From Ichthyophonus hoferi (taxonomy: Eukaryota; Opisthokonta; Ichthyosporea; Ichthyophonida; Ichthyophonidae), in NCBI GenBank assembly GCA_002751075.1, contig NAOQ01000237.1:73361-100631 (forward strand): a stretch of DNA of 27,271 bases, read 5' to 3'. The notes beneath the pieces were generated by a model. The model had not been told where the DNA came from. It did no database searches and saw only the letters and a program-made list of their open reading frames with translations. Position 1 is the stretch's first letter, and each line of letters opens with the position of its first letter. A program made the translations under genes and the position numbers. Below, piece by piece: positions 1 to 11,687 of the stretch.

Positions 1-27
1 CGGATAATAAAGGGGGGTGCTTCACAC

Positions 28-114
28 CATATCATAATACGACTTTGATATATATTATTTCTAGGGCACTCCATATCATATCATAATACGACTTTGGTAT
101 ATATTATTTCTAGG
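28..114. repeat. Tandem duplication of a 38-bp unit
   Basis: Two copies of an AT-rich unit that begins CATATCATAATACGACTTTG and ends TTATTTCTAGG lie at 28-65 and 77-114. They are 49 bp apart and differ at one base that I can see. The near identity points to a recent local duplication. No coding capacity is visible. Confidence 0.85.
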
Positions 115-780
115 AAACAGCGTACTCATCTGTTCTCTTCCAGTTGTTATTTCACTCAAAACTTCTACAGATATAGCAAATTTGAACATTCCTCTTATTT
201 ACCAATGATTACATGAGGTAAATATAACAGAAGGCCAGTAAAACCGGATATATATATATGTAAGTATACTAATCTATATATGCATTTATGTCACAAGTAG
301 CAAGTTCCTAGTGGTGACGTTACCCTATTGACAAATATGAGCCATTTATATTACGTAAAGAACCGTGGAAGGATTTATTTGTGGTAACTGTAATCTTAAC
401 AGTAAAGGCATATAAACAGAGTTCAGATGGGTTCTTAGGGAGGGGTATTTATTGTGTAGTTATAGTGCAGATTTAATTTTTAATGAAGTATTTGGGGGTC
501 TCTATGTCATCTATGGAACATTACAGTTATAGGGAACTAGAGGTCCTATCGTGTATGTATCTATTCCATTATCCCAGCAAAGGTTTTTACGGTTGTAAAA
601 AACCTAAGCTAATAATTTATAGTAAGCGTCATTTATTGGTAGACTAGGTTTTATCTTCATGACCGTTCCATGATTATTTCTACTTAATATGAAGATTACT
701 TACTCTCATGAAGTACACAAAAAAAACTACTACTAATTGTCATATTCTTGGTCAAATGAGGATGGCTCCTCTGAGCTTAC

Positions 781-1868
781 TAATACAAAAGCTATCATTT
801 GAAGAAAAGACAAGATCAAAATCTGATGGGAAAGGAGCCTCCTTGGGCAGATTGTTGTTAGCTGTGGTGGATTATTCAGAGTCAGTTGGAAGTGTAGCTT
901 TCACTTTCTTATTAATTATCATGCCAGACATGGATTATAGGAGTTCGTAATAGTATGTGCTTATCACAAATGCCATCTTTGAAAGAACATAACTTTTGGG
1001 CTCTAGTTATAACTTATAAAAAAAAAAAACATGTTTACTATGTTTAAACAACATTTATTTGTGTACATAATTTCTTGTCTTCAATACAGACTTCAGGTTT
1101 AGTTATATAGTTAGTCAAAGTGACTGATCTATGGTTACGTAATATAGTTCTAATAGCTAAGCTAAGGATTGTACTTTAAGCTTATTTCCATTTTGTAAGG
1201 GAATGTTACTATAATTTGATTAGCCATTTTCCAGTAGTATAATTAGCTTATTTAGTCTACTTAGAAATAATAATATATAGTGGAGATGGCTACCAATTCT
1301 ATTTTTACAGATTAATTTATCTTATCGACTTAGCCATTCTAATTATTCTAGCTAATTTAATTGACTGTGAGGGACCACGAAGAGCAGGGTAGCCAATCAT
1401 ATGCCTGTAGGCTAATTAATTAGTCTAATTAAGAGAGATAATGATAGGGATAGTATAACTAATTAGTATAAGTATAATATATATATTATAATTTAATTTT
1501 AACTGTGTCTAATTATTGGTACACCCAGTAGGTAGTAATTGTTCACAATAAATTCTTTAAAATTTATTGGGAACAGAACTTGTAATGATATTACTGAGTT
1601 ATAGTTAGCAATTACCATCAGGTAGTCTGCAGAATAAAGCACCTGTTAACTGCTGCTCAATGTCACACTGATGATATAGGGATATATAAGCCTTTAGCTG
1701 ATTACCTGGCAATGTGCCCTCCACATAGTAACTGTAATTTAATGGTGGCTGTCTGTATATGGTTAAGGCATCATTACTATCAGAAGAACCAACACTAGAC
1801 TCATCTAGTTGGCCTTCCAGTAAAGTATCTACATTATTTATTTCAACTTCTTTGACAACTATAGACAT
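781..1868 (-). CDS. Weak candidate: two phase-matched exons of an unknown minus-strand gene
   Basis: I do not recognise this product. On the minus strand an ATG at 1868-1866 opens 84 codons beginning MSIVVKEVEINNV. They end at a GTAATT donor after base 1616, with one base of a codon left over. A second piece, 861 down to 781, follows an acceptor-like CCACCACAG, supplies the two missing bases and reads ANNNLPKEAPFPSDFDLVF before a GTAAGC donor. Phases match, and the peptides have a mixed, protein-like composition with no membrane segment. No convincing next exon was found to the left, and a phase-0 candidate near 605 does not fit. An open frame of 84 codons is expected by chance several times in DNA this AT-rich, so this may be spurious. 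Confidence 0.2.
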
Positions 1869-2610
1869 GAAAAACACAAAGAATATTAATTAAATTTGGG
1901 AATATGCCTTTCTATAACTAAATTAATTATATGCATTTTTATATAACTGAACAATGACGCTGTGATAGTTTTCATAGGAAAACGCAGAGATACAGGTGTA
2001 AATCGGAAGGAAAAGAAATAATTATGGAGTGATTATATAAATATAACAAGAAAAAATTCAAACTGATAGCTTTCTACTACAATAAAGGGTGTAAATTTTT
2101 TCAATTTATTTGTTCTTCTTTTGATCGGGAAAATATAAATTTGATCAGGAGATAATTCGGATATGGAAAATTATCATTTTGGTTGACAGATATATCATTT
2201 GGATCGAAAACCCCTCTAATCTAAGATGATCTATGCTTTATTCAAATCAGCCAATGGCAGAGATCCCACAACTATAATAGGCCATTTCAGATCTATGTTT
2301 TGGGTCCAGATAGCACATAGCTTAGGCATCCTGCCTAAGACAAGTCCTGCTAACTTTTATAGTAGTAAAAACATGTCTTAGCATATCTGTACTCAGTGCA
2401 TGCAAAGGAACACGTTCTAATATCCCTTAATTCAATGTTCTCTCTTCTTATAAACGAATAGAGGTCACAGGAGCTCTGTTTCTACTTATTATTCCCAGCA
2501 ATCAATCAGAGGAGCTGATGACAACCCTTACTGATAAGGGAATGGTTCATCATATATCTAAATAATAATAATTTTTTTTTTAAAAATATTCGAATTAATT
2601 GTCCAATTAA

Positions 2611-2710
2611 TTAGACATTCACTATTAAAAACCAATAGATTCGTAATAATTTTACCATTGATTACATAGTAACTGTCACTATCTTTAATATCTTCCATTC
2701 TATGTTATGT
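2611..2710 (+). repeat. Dispersed CCAATA-containing repeat, copy 1
   Basis: This is one of three related copies in the window; the others are near 11480-11580 and 11688-11765. Shared landmarks in order are TTAGACATTCACT, ACCAATAGAT, TAATAATTTTACCATTGAT, a GTCACTATCTTTA block and ATTCTATG. The order of blocks is the same and divergence is moderate, so this looks like an old non-coding dispersed element. No terminal repeats or coding region were seen. Confidence 0.6.
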
Positions 2711-3185
2711 CATGTTTTGGGTTTAGCCTATTGGGAAGATCGCTTAGCTACTAGGCTTTCTATAGGATGTTGATTGTACTAATTTGACTAAGTGCCTTCA
2801 ATTTAACCTTAGTGCTAGCGTGTTTTCCATCTATCTTAACGGAGTATTTCTTACTGGCAAGGCTATCATTTTTAGTCTTTCTTGATTCAGAATGGCTGGG
2901 ACAATAACCCAAGAGGTTGTGTTACGTATCTATTGTATAACCACTTAGTTATAATCATGTTATTAAATTTATGAGTCAGTCTATTAGAATTGATCACGCC
3001 GTTATTTTTCTAATTGTAAGATTTCTGGCCTACTATCAGCCTGTGTAATTAGATTGTTACATGTATCAGCCCACCAAAATTAATCTCATGATCTTTATTA
3101 GACGTACAAAGAATACAAGTTTTATTATAGGCTCTCAATTGTGATTACATTTGCAGATTTGATTTAAAATTTATTTATATTATCT

Positions 3186-3360
3186 GATTATTGCACACCA
3201 TTATTTTTATCACGTTGATCGATGAGTGCATCCACATTGTGAGCTCAGGGATATATTATCTAGTTAGCTCTACAAACACGTATTGCTATCTGATTGAACC
3301 GATTATTGCACACCTTGATCGATGACCGTACCTCCATTGTGAACTCAGTAATATGTATTA
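3186..3360. repeat. Diverged direct repeat pair
   Basis: The words GATTATTGCACACC, TTGATCGATGA and CATTGTGAGCTCAG occur in order from 3186 and again from 3301, about 115 bp apart. The second copy lacks roughly 15 bases between the first two words and has point differences. It looks like an old tandem duplication of a spacer segment. Confidence 0.7.
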
Positions 3361-4034
3361 TCCAACAACCCAAAATTGTTGTTTTCCATTTATGATCCTA
3401 TGTTACAACATATTCCAGATGCCAAAAAACTTCTTAATAGTAAACTCATTGTTATTTATCCTAACGACTACAAGTTAATATGCCAAAGTAGTCTTGTTCC
3501 TTCGTCATACCTTGGTCACGTCACCCCATTACTGGTATATGGCACTTGAATATGAAGACCCCATATCCTGACCGAGGTTTGAGCCTAATGTACGTGTACA
3601 CTAGAAGCTTCAAAATAGAGTAATCTACTAATACCATGCCAACAGAATTATAAGAGGAATAGTACAAAAATGCCCAAAAGAAGTATTATTAGGGTTTTTT
3701 ATCTCCAATAAAAAGGGGCTTTGTCATCTTTCAAAATACGAGTGAGCCACCACCAGATATTGCATAAGGAATTGTATTATTTTATATTTTATCTTACAAA
3801 TTAATCACAAAACATATGAACCAATAGCCTACCTTATATATTAGCCATAACTATCATAAGTTATGCTGCAATTTTCATATTTATTAACAATATTAACAAT
3901 TTATTATTGGTCTATGAAAACATACTAGGTGAATATATATTCCAAATACGAGTGCCCCTTACACTACATAAATACGTACAAATAATATTTAAAGGAGATG
4001 GCATAGGTCTAAAAAAGATCAATTTGTATATTAC

Positions 4035-4133
4035 TGGGCACATAAAAGAAGAATTTATAGTGGATTGATCATACCCAGCCAATTTCTTAATTAATCGTAT
4101 CTTAACCGTATCAACCAACTGCTCCTTAGTCAT
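4035..4133 (-). CDS. Weak candidate first exon, minus strand
   Basis: An ATG at 4133-4131 opens a frame starting MTKEQLVDTVKIRLIKKLAG. It reaches a GTAATA donor after codon 33, exactly in phase 0. The peptide is charged and could form a helix, unlike the hydrophobic translations of the surrounding spacer. The frame stays open beyond the donor to 3912. No convincing second exon was identified further left, and I do not recognise the sequence. It could easily be chance. Confidence 0.15.
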
Positions 4134-4682
4134 AGGCCAATATTCAAATTAAACTACATAGATTGATTTGATACCAATTTAGAGCTCATAAAGTCTGTGT
4201 CTCAGAACTCGTTTGAGATTTGTTGTGATATTTTTTATTGATATCAAGCAAAAAGAAGATATGGATTGATTTGCATAACGAATAAATTACATTGCAGTTA
4301 CCGAATTTTTATATATATAAATACTAGGGTAATCTGCTTGTGACACAATTTAGTATTCAATATGAGTATATTCTTGTTATTGGGTACTAGTATACCATTT
4401 CCTTCATTACCTCTACACTAATAATATCGCTAGAATATAATCCCTAAAGGAGTCATTGGTGGCAAATCGTACAATCGTACAATTGCTTGTCATATAGCCA
4501 TATATAGATGAAGGGTTGCTCATGTGCAATTTAAGTTCCTTTAAGGATCTATTGTGTGTAAAACTAAAAGTAATATTAAATTAATATTATGGTATATATT
4601 TAAAACAATATTATATTATACTATATTGAATTATATGTATCTATCAACCCAAGTTTAAAAAGATAAGCCCAATAATATATCA

Positions 4683-4800
4683 GGCGGCGTCAGTCACCCC
4701 ACGATAAGCAGCCAATGCGAAAGAGTGTTGCTATATTTTAACTAATCTGTGTCATTGGTGTAGCAATGTATAGTTAACCACCAATCAGAAAGTCTATGGC
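4683..4800. promoter_or_regulatory. CCAAT-rich, locally GC-richer patch
   Basis: This stretch stands out from its AT-rich surroundings (GGCGGCGTCAG, CACCCCACG). It carries CCAAT boxes in both orientations: AGCCAATG, CATTGGTG and CACCAATC. CCAAT pentamers are the core site of the NF-Y/HAP factors in animals and fungi. A further GGCCAATAAA lies near 5020. It may be a distal control region for the CBS gene or a promoter for an undetected gene. Confidence 0.3.
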
Positions 4801-6088
4801 TGGCGATTTATTCATACAATATGGTAAATTAAATTATTGGTTTTAAGTGTTTCTTGCATTCACAAACTTAAAACCGTTAATGTTTTTATATTTAATAAAT
4901 TATTTAATATACAGTTTTTAAAAATATATTACTAAATAATTAAAATGTTGGATATTATATATATTTTTGGCCGTAATTTTTACTTTTTTTTTATGTAATC
5001 TTTAGAATGCTCTATGAGTTGGCCAATAAAAAAGGTTTGGCGGTTCTAAATTGGAGATAGGCAAAGCTTCTACAAATTAGTTTAATATTGTGAGCATTAT
5101 ATAATTTATTTTGTAGTATATATATATATTAGATTGTTTTTTATAATACCATATCAATTAATTAATAATTTTTTAAAAATAATCATTAGTAAATAATAAA
5201 AAACATTCAATAATCTCTATATCCTCTCTTAAAATAGGGTCATGACAACACTGTTACCAAGTAACTAACGTAAGAGATAAAATAAAATTTAATATTCCTC
5301 CAACCATTTCATTCACAGATTTATGATTGGATAAGCATATAACTATAAATCTATAAGGTGCATTGAAGCGATTGCATTCACGCACATTTTTGGTATGTGG
5401 CTCAAGTTGTTAATTTTATTTGCCCGACTATTTTGTAGCATATTACGAGTTATCTATTGCATGTGTCGCTTCCTGAACAATTACCTGCAGGCGTACAGCA
5501 TACATACATATACCTCTACCTCCGTATACTGTATTACATTTTATATTATGTTGGACTGTACTACGCTACTACTATTATTGTTATATATATATACATAATA
5601 ATAAATTTCCTTCCATACCTACCTATCCATTCCTACATATAATAAATACCATAGCACCACGTTTAGGCATTCAATTTACATTCCATATGCGTGTATATGT
5701 ATGTATGAATATCATTATTATTACTGTTACTATTATTGTTACCATTATATTATCTTTCCCTTTTCTCTTTTCTCTCCTATCCCTACTAACATACCTATAC
5801 TTTGGTTTTGATTTTTTTTCTTTCGACTCTACTGGGCATACTACTATATACTATCCAAATAATTACAGGTCTATTTATTTAAATACCCTCCGCCTAATTC
5901 CTTTTCCTTTCCTTCTGTCTCCATTTCTAACACACCATTATTTGACTAATACTTCAATTTTAATTTTTAATTGTTAAATAAATATTATCCCACCATACCT
6001 ACATCTACTTTATTTCACGCTTTATTTCACACTTGCAATATCTAATAGCTGACTAGTTATTTCACCATCTTAGCAAAAAAAACGGAAA

Positions 6089-8795
6089 ATGACTATTGAA
6101 AATACCAACATTGAGCCTCATTGGGAACCAAGCCACGCTCCCAGCTCCCCTCACAACCATCGCAAATATGAGAGGTGCGTTGAAAATTCAATTATATAAT
6201 CAATATTTGGAACACTTTTCTATTGGTAATTTTAAATCAGCTTCATATTTACATTGTTGTTGGTTACTTGCCTCTACCTGTACACTACAAACGGTATAAT
6301 TTGTTTTTCTTGATTGAGTTTAAATAGCAATGTATATGTTTGGTCAACGTTAATTACTTAATTTATTTTTTGTGTATACAAGGTTGATGCTATAGCTTAT
6401 ATCATTTTTATTATTGGATTAGTTAAATTTAAAATGCTTTCAACCTTTTTAGTTTTATACTTATATTTGGACTATATTCACCAGTAGTATCGGGCATGCA
6501 TTTTTATATATTTGTTTAATTACTGGTTTTAAATACCTAATGACATCAAAATATGATTACTGGTATTTAATGTTTTAACCTGCCTGTAGTATAGGATAGC
6601 ATATAGTATATTATTTGACTTCCATTAAACGCATCAATACCAGTCCTCCCCTAATTAACCCAATTAACCCAATTAATTCCATCAAATGAAAGGCCCAAGT
6701 TCTGTCTCAGGATTATAGTATAAATATTATATTGTAGAATATATTGTTTTACCTTGGTTTAACGCACCAATCTAATCCCTTCCTGTAATTAATCTAATTA
6801 ACCCATCCAGTCGGGGTCCTAAGATCTGTCCCGATGTCCTATCCACTGTGGGTAATACTCCTCTAGTGAGAATCAACAAGATCAACAAGGAGTATGGACT
6901 TAAATGTGAACTATGTAAGAAATATTCTGTCTTATTGGTGTTGCTAAGGTGGTTTTTATTGGTTTGATGCGATGATTTTATTTCTTAATGTACCAATGCC
7001 CTACATATCTACTACCTATTAGTTAGTTTTATGTTGGTTATTTATATATCGTTAAATTTCTTAATTTGGGTCTGTATAATCCTGTCTTTATTATCCATCA
7101 ATTTTTAATATTTTTAATCCTGCTATTACAGTGGCCAAATGTGAGTACTTTAATGCCGGTGGATCTGTTAAGGATCGTATTGCCCTTAGGATGTTTGAGG
7201 AGGCTGAAGCCTCTGGCAGGATAAAGCCAGGTATAGTATATTATATAGTATATAGTATATATTAGTGTATAGTGTAGTGAATAATATAGTTAGGTATAGG
7301 GTCTTATTAAGAGGCTGTTATTACCCTCCCTAATCCTGGTGTGACTTCGCCCAATCAGGAGACACAATTATTGAGCCTACTAGTGGTAATACTGGTTTGG
7401 GATTGGCTCTGTGTGCTGCGATTAAGGGCTATCGCTGTATCATCGTTCTACCTGAGAAGATGTCCAATGAAAAGGTACGGCCAAAACATAAAATAATATA
7501 GACGGTTTGCGATTGAGATTTTAAAGATAATAATAATATTATTTAGTTAGTGTTGCTATTATTATTACATCATGCTATATGATTGTATACTATATAATAA
7601 TTTGAAGTATTTTAGAGCTGAAGTTAACATTTTATTTTCTCGCAGGTGGATACACTCCGTTGTTTGGGTTCTGAGATTATTAGGACACCTAATGAGGCTG
7701 CTTGGGATGATCCAGGTAAATGGGTTGGATAGGAGGAAACTATTTTTTTAATTACTAGTTAATTAAGTGTCTTAATGTTTTTTTCTGTACTTGCATTTAC
7801 ATTGTTGTATTTAAACCCAAACATTATCTTATATTTACATCGGATATATCTAACCACGCCCTTCTCGTTTCTTCTCCCTATCTATTTATTACAGCCAGTC
7901 ATATTCAAGTGGCTAAACGTCTTGAAAAGGAAATTCCCAACTCCCATATTCTCGATCAATACAACAATCCTTATAACCCTATTGCACACTATGACACGAC
8001 CGCAGAGGAGATTCTCTACCAGTGTGATGGCCAAGTGGATATGGTATTTTGTTTTTTGTTTTAAAGAGCCTATAAGATATTTGTTTAAAATGTGTAAGTG
8101 TTAAGCACTATAGTGTGTGAGGGTAAGATTGGTATAGCATGATTTTAATTTTTTAATACCCAATAGCATTAGTTTTATTTGCTAAGGCCCAGCTTTACAA
8201 TTTGTTTAGTTTGTAGATGTATGCCTTCACGTTAATATTTTTCAAAGTTAAAATTTAACTTTCTAACTCTTTACAGTTAGTGGCTGGTGCTGGAACTGGT
8301 GGAACCATTAGTGGTATCGCCCGCAAGTTAAAGGAGAAGTGTCCCAATATTAAGGTATTATGAAATTCAATCATATTTTAGTATTAGAGGAGTTAAATTA
8401 TTAAATTATAGTACTCTAATGACTTGTTGTTATTTTCCGTCTATTCTTAGTATACATACTTTCATAAAAATACATACAAATGTACGATAGGGTTGTTTAA
8501 TATATCGAATTTAAAAAACTAAAAGTTCAAACAAATTGCTTCGATTGGTTTAGTGAGTTATTTAACAAGTTTCTCTATTTATATTAGTTACGTACTGTAT
8601 TTGATTATTCTGATATAGATATCCCCACACCCAGGAATTAAAATATTTACTTTATATGAATGAATATTATTTAAATTAATCACTAAATTATGTAAAGTTT
8701 AAGACTATATTTATTTAATCCTAAACACGGATGGTTGGAGTTGACCTTATCAGATGTATGATCTGTACCTTCAAATTTTTATAAACCAATATACA

Positions 8796-8834
<39 letters not shown>

Positions 8835-9690
8835 TAATGCCATGCCATCCAATCCTAACCCCGTTCTAGTTATAATTCATTTCTTAGTCTCACTCGCCTC
8901 CAACCTGAACGCAGATTGTTGGAGTTGATCCTGTCGGGTCTATTTTGGCTCAACCCGAATCGCTTAACACAGCGGCCGGACTATATCAGGTGGAGGGTAT
9001 TGGGTATGATTTTATCCCTCAGGCTTTAGACAGATCTCTGATCGATGTATGGATGAAATCTACCGACAAGCCGTCATTTGATATGAGCAGAAAGCTGATT
9101 CGTGAGGAGGGTTTACTGTGTGGTAAGTGATTGGTTGGATTCCGTTTTATAATTGATTATATATATATATATATATATATTTGTATTATTGTACATGGCA
9201 TTTATAAATAGTATGGCATGGTAGAGTATAGCATGGTATATTTCTATATCATATTATACTATATCACCTAACCCTTACCCTATATCCTATCCCTCCATTA
9301 TCATCTATTTATAGGTGGCTCTAGTGGTACAGCTATGGCTGCAGCAGTAGAGGCGGCCAAGGAACTAGGCCCTGGTCAGAAGTGTGTTGTTATCCTACCA
9401 GATGGTATTAGGAATTATATGTCCAAGTTTGTGAGGTAAGTGAGGGAGAAGGTATAGGATGTAATGTCCAAGTGTGCTGCTATACGATTTGATGGGATGA
9501 GTGAGATATTATATAAATAAGTTTGTGTATTAAGAAAGGTATAGGCACAGGTATATAACATGAAGTCATAATATTGGCCAATTAATGTATTTTATTTATT
9601 ACACGTTGAGTTGTTCAAATTAATCTAATCTAATTTTTCTTTTCCGATCACAGGGATGACTGGATGCAGGAAAAGGGATTCATGGCATAG
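6089..9690 (+). CDS. CBS: Cystathionine beta-synthase, catalytic core only
   Basis: This PLP enzyme condenses serine and homocysteine to cystathionine, the first step of transsulfuration, in the cytosol. My model has ten exons: 6089-6174, 6811-6914, 7132-7230, 7359-7474, 7646-7715, 7895-8043, 8277-8354, 8915-9122, 9315-9435, 9654-9690. All phases join without a stop and give 355 aa. Visible landmarks are [25 protein letters not shown] with the PLP lysine at about residue 77, [19 protein letters not shown] for the phosphate-binding loop, [10 protein letters not shown] and LLCGGSSG. The stop follows WMQEKGFMA, so the C-terminal pair of CBS (Bateman) domains of the animal and yeast enzymes is absent. 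The N-terminus keeps W12 and SPH22NH, resembling the haem-binding segment of human CBS, but has no cysteine where the human haem ligand lies. An in-frame TAG at 6071 supports this start, although an upstream exon is possible. Confidence 0.93.
6624..6837 (+). repeat. Tandem copies of the exon-2 acceptor region in CBS intron 1
   Basis: The segment 6624-6713 resembles 6757-6837, the end of intron 1 plus the first bases of exon 2. Paired words are TTAAACGCATCAAT with TTTAACGCACCAAT, TAATTAACCCAATTAAC with TAATTAATCTAATTAAC, and CCCAAGTTCTGTCTC with CCTAAGATCTGTCCC. In the upstream copy the acceptor CATCCAG reads CATCAAA, so it should not splice. It looks like a decayed duplicate of the exon start. 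Confidence 0.55.
8720..8960 (+). repeat. Tandem copies of the exon-8 start in CBS intron 7
   Basis: Bases 8720-8776 align with 8904-8960 almost without gaps. The shared core is GTTGGAGTTGA, with CCTAAACACGGATG against CCTGAACGCAGATT and a recognisable match continuing about 30 bases further into the exon. The upstream copy has CACGG where the working site has CGCAG, so its acceptor is lost. Many differences are transitions. This is best read as a decayed duplicate of the intron end and exon start. Confidence 0.65.
8800..8829. repeat. (TA)n microsatellite in CBS intron 7
   Basis: About 15 uninterrupted TA units lie within intron 7, between the decayed exon-8 copy and the true exon 8. A similar but shorter TA run lies at 9159-9180 in intron 8. 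Confidence 0.9.
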
Positions 9691-10538
9691 ATCAATTTGT
9701 AAAATGTTAACCATAGTATCCTACTTTGGTTAATATTAGTTGTGTATAATAAGAATTTAAAACTTATTTTATAAAGAGAATGTGTTGGATAGTAAAATGG
9801 TTGGAACCAAGGCGTTCACTGCACTTTAGCAATACAAGTTTTATTCTCAATTGAAATTGAGCAATGAGACTGATCTGTAAGGGGGTCTATATCGCCATGT
9901 AAATATTAACTATTGTCACTATTTAATGTTAATAAACAGTTCTTATTTTATTTATACCAGAGAGTTATATTGAGTAATACTATTTAAAATATGCTCAAGT
10001 GTAGTATTGGATATAAAACGAGTATCTGGCAATGCATTGTATATGTAGAAACTGTATCATCTAATTTATTCCCAATAGAAATTGATCAGTAAGGGAAGCT
10101 AAAACATACTCTCGGATTCGTGCTTCACGCACATATTTGCTATCTGTGTACTATTTCAGCTAATACTTAGTAGACGTATATTTTAGTCCTAAGCAATTTT
10201 GAATTCTGCTTTCTATTTCTTTCTATTTGGCCAGAAGGTGCCAAGTTATACTTATATAACTTTAGTCATTGACAGGTTGTATATTACTTAGATTATTTAT
10301 ATTACATTACTTTTTCCTAGAAATATTAATTACTGATCAGTACTTATTTATTCCTTAAGAGGATGAAGATATACTATTCCAGTACTCAGATTAGCTAAAT
10401 ATGCAGTTAAGACACTTAGTCAAAAGGTATTTCCGATGGAATGGAGCTATATACACAACATGTTAACAATATTTATGGTACATATTTATTTATTTCATTA
10501 CCAAAGAATAGGTAATTAAATAACCTTTTTAAAAAATA

Positions 10539-10567
10539 ACTACTTGATAGTTAGATTATCAAGTAGT
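10539..10567. repeat. Perfect 11-bp inverted repeat with 7-base loop
   Basis: ACTACTTGATA at 10539-10549 and its exact complement TATCAAGTAGT at 10557-10567 enclose GTTAGAT. It is isolated in spacer DNA with no adjacent T-run, so its role is unclear. It may be the remnant of a small foldback element or a dyad binding site. Confidence 0.75.
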
Positions 10568-11479
10568 ACATATCTTGCCGAATATTGTTGTATAAACAAA
10601 AGACGTGAAGGCAGCTACAGTCCGCATTAATAATATAATCAATACTGGGGACTGTTAATAACTTTATTAATTTAACAATTAGGTTATTACGTAATCTATA
10701 CAATTTGAAGTGTGAATAGGAGGAAGCATTTGTCGTACTCCGCCCCCAGTTGAAACTACAAAGATGTGAATCTGCTTTTAGGTTCCAATCAAAGTCCTGC
10801 TAATCCAATTAGCCAATTAGATGGGCATCTATATGATTGCGATTGCCTTGTCCTAGCTAAACAACATTGACACGCATGTATATATAGTATATAGTATTAT
10901 ATATTATTTCATACTTACAAACCGTGCTTGATGCAGTTAAAGACTTGACCCCATGACTTTTATAATATTTTTTCTATAGTAAAGATACATAGAAACTTTG
11001 AAATTTTAATTGAATGCAAAAACACTCAGTGATAGTCAGGATTGCATATTGTTAAGTGTATTATCAATGTGAGTTAGGGCAGGTTTAGTGCTAATGGCTG
11101 CATGTATGACTTAGCCAAATGTATTGTTAATTTCGTTCATGCTTATAAATGTTTAAATACAAACTGAATAGAGGAATTTCCAAGGCAGTTAAATATAAAC
11201 ACAACACCAGTCGTATCTGCAGATCCAATACCCCAAATGCAATATGAAAAATATAATAAATAATATCTCAAAACTTGCTGAGTTGATTTTTATTTTGGAT
11301 AAATAAATAAATAGATACAGGGAGTTTATTTTAACCAATAAAAATATTTATGGTTAGTCCCATTTACAATAATGAATATATAGGTGTTAACTATAATTGA
11401 CATGCATGATAAAGATTAGAACAGTATAAATGAAAATGGAAATAGTCAATAAAAGCCTCTACATACCCGGGCCAGTTAT

Positions 11480-11580
11480 TTAGACGTTTACTTACACAAA
11501 CCAATACATCCATAGTAATTTTACCAATGATAAAAAATAGCCGTCACTATCTTTAGTGTCCTGCATTCTATCGAGTCATT
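11480..11580 (+). repeat. Dispersed CCAATA-containing repeat, copy 2
   Basis: It shares, in order, TTAGACGTTTACTTACACAA, ACCAATACAT, GTAATTTTACCAATGAT, CGTCACTATCTTTAGTG and TGCATTCTAT with the copy at 2611-2710. Of the three copies, it matches copy 1 best. Confidence 0.65.
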
Positions 11581-11599
11581 TGTATCTTAATACTATAGA

Positions 11600-11632
11600 G
11601 TATACTATAACCCTATATGTGATATAGTATAC
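11600..11632. repeat. 10-bp inverted repeat GTATACTATA
   Basis: GTATACTATA (11600-11609) and TATAGTATAC (11623-11632) form a perfect stem around a 13-base loop. It lies between the second and third copies of the dispersed repeat. Related words GAGTATACTGTATGACATACTG follow at about 11652, suggesting a small cluster of palindromic AT repeats. Confidence 0.5.
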
Positions 11633-11687
11633 CACAGCCCCACATACCATGGAGTATACTGTATGACATACTGTAACCTTACATGCT

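Larger units (their letters stand above)
115..6088. other. Gene-poor AT-rich spacer upstream of the CBS gene
   Basis: No recognisable gene was found in this stretch. It holds homopolymer and TA runs, one copy of a dispersed repeat (2611-2710), a diverged tandem repeat (3186-3360), a CCAAT-rich patch (4683-4800) and a few weak minus-strand exon candidates listed separately. The last 400 bp before the CBS start are pyrimidine-rich on the plus strand. This resembles the pyrimidine-rich leaders just before the Ysc84-like and CDKAL1-like start codons, so it probably includes the CBS promoter and leader. Confidence 0.6.

Noticed and set aside
4009-4034. A possible 26-base intron (GTAATA...TTTTTTAG, minus strand) after the candidate exon at 4133
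   Set aside because: All confirmed introns here are over 100 bases; a 26-base intron would be out of line, and the following frame soon stops.
5395-5977. Several plus-strand frames of 61 to 96 codons upstream of CBS
   Set aside because: Their translations are Tyr/Ile/Leu/Phe-rich, as expected of pyrimidine- and AT-rich spacer, with no motif and no splice logic linking them to CBS.
8945-9130. Stand-alone small gene of 61 codons
   Set aside because: It is exon 8 of CBS read on into the intron; the spliced model explains it.
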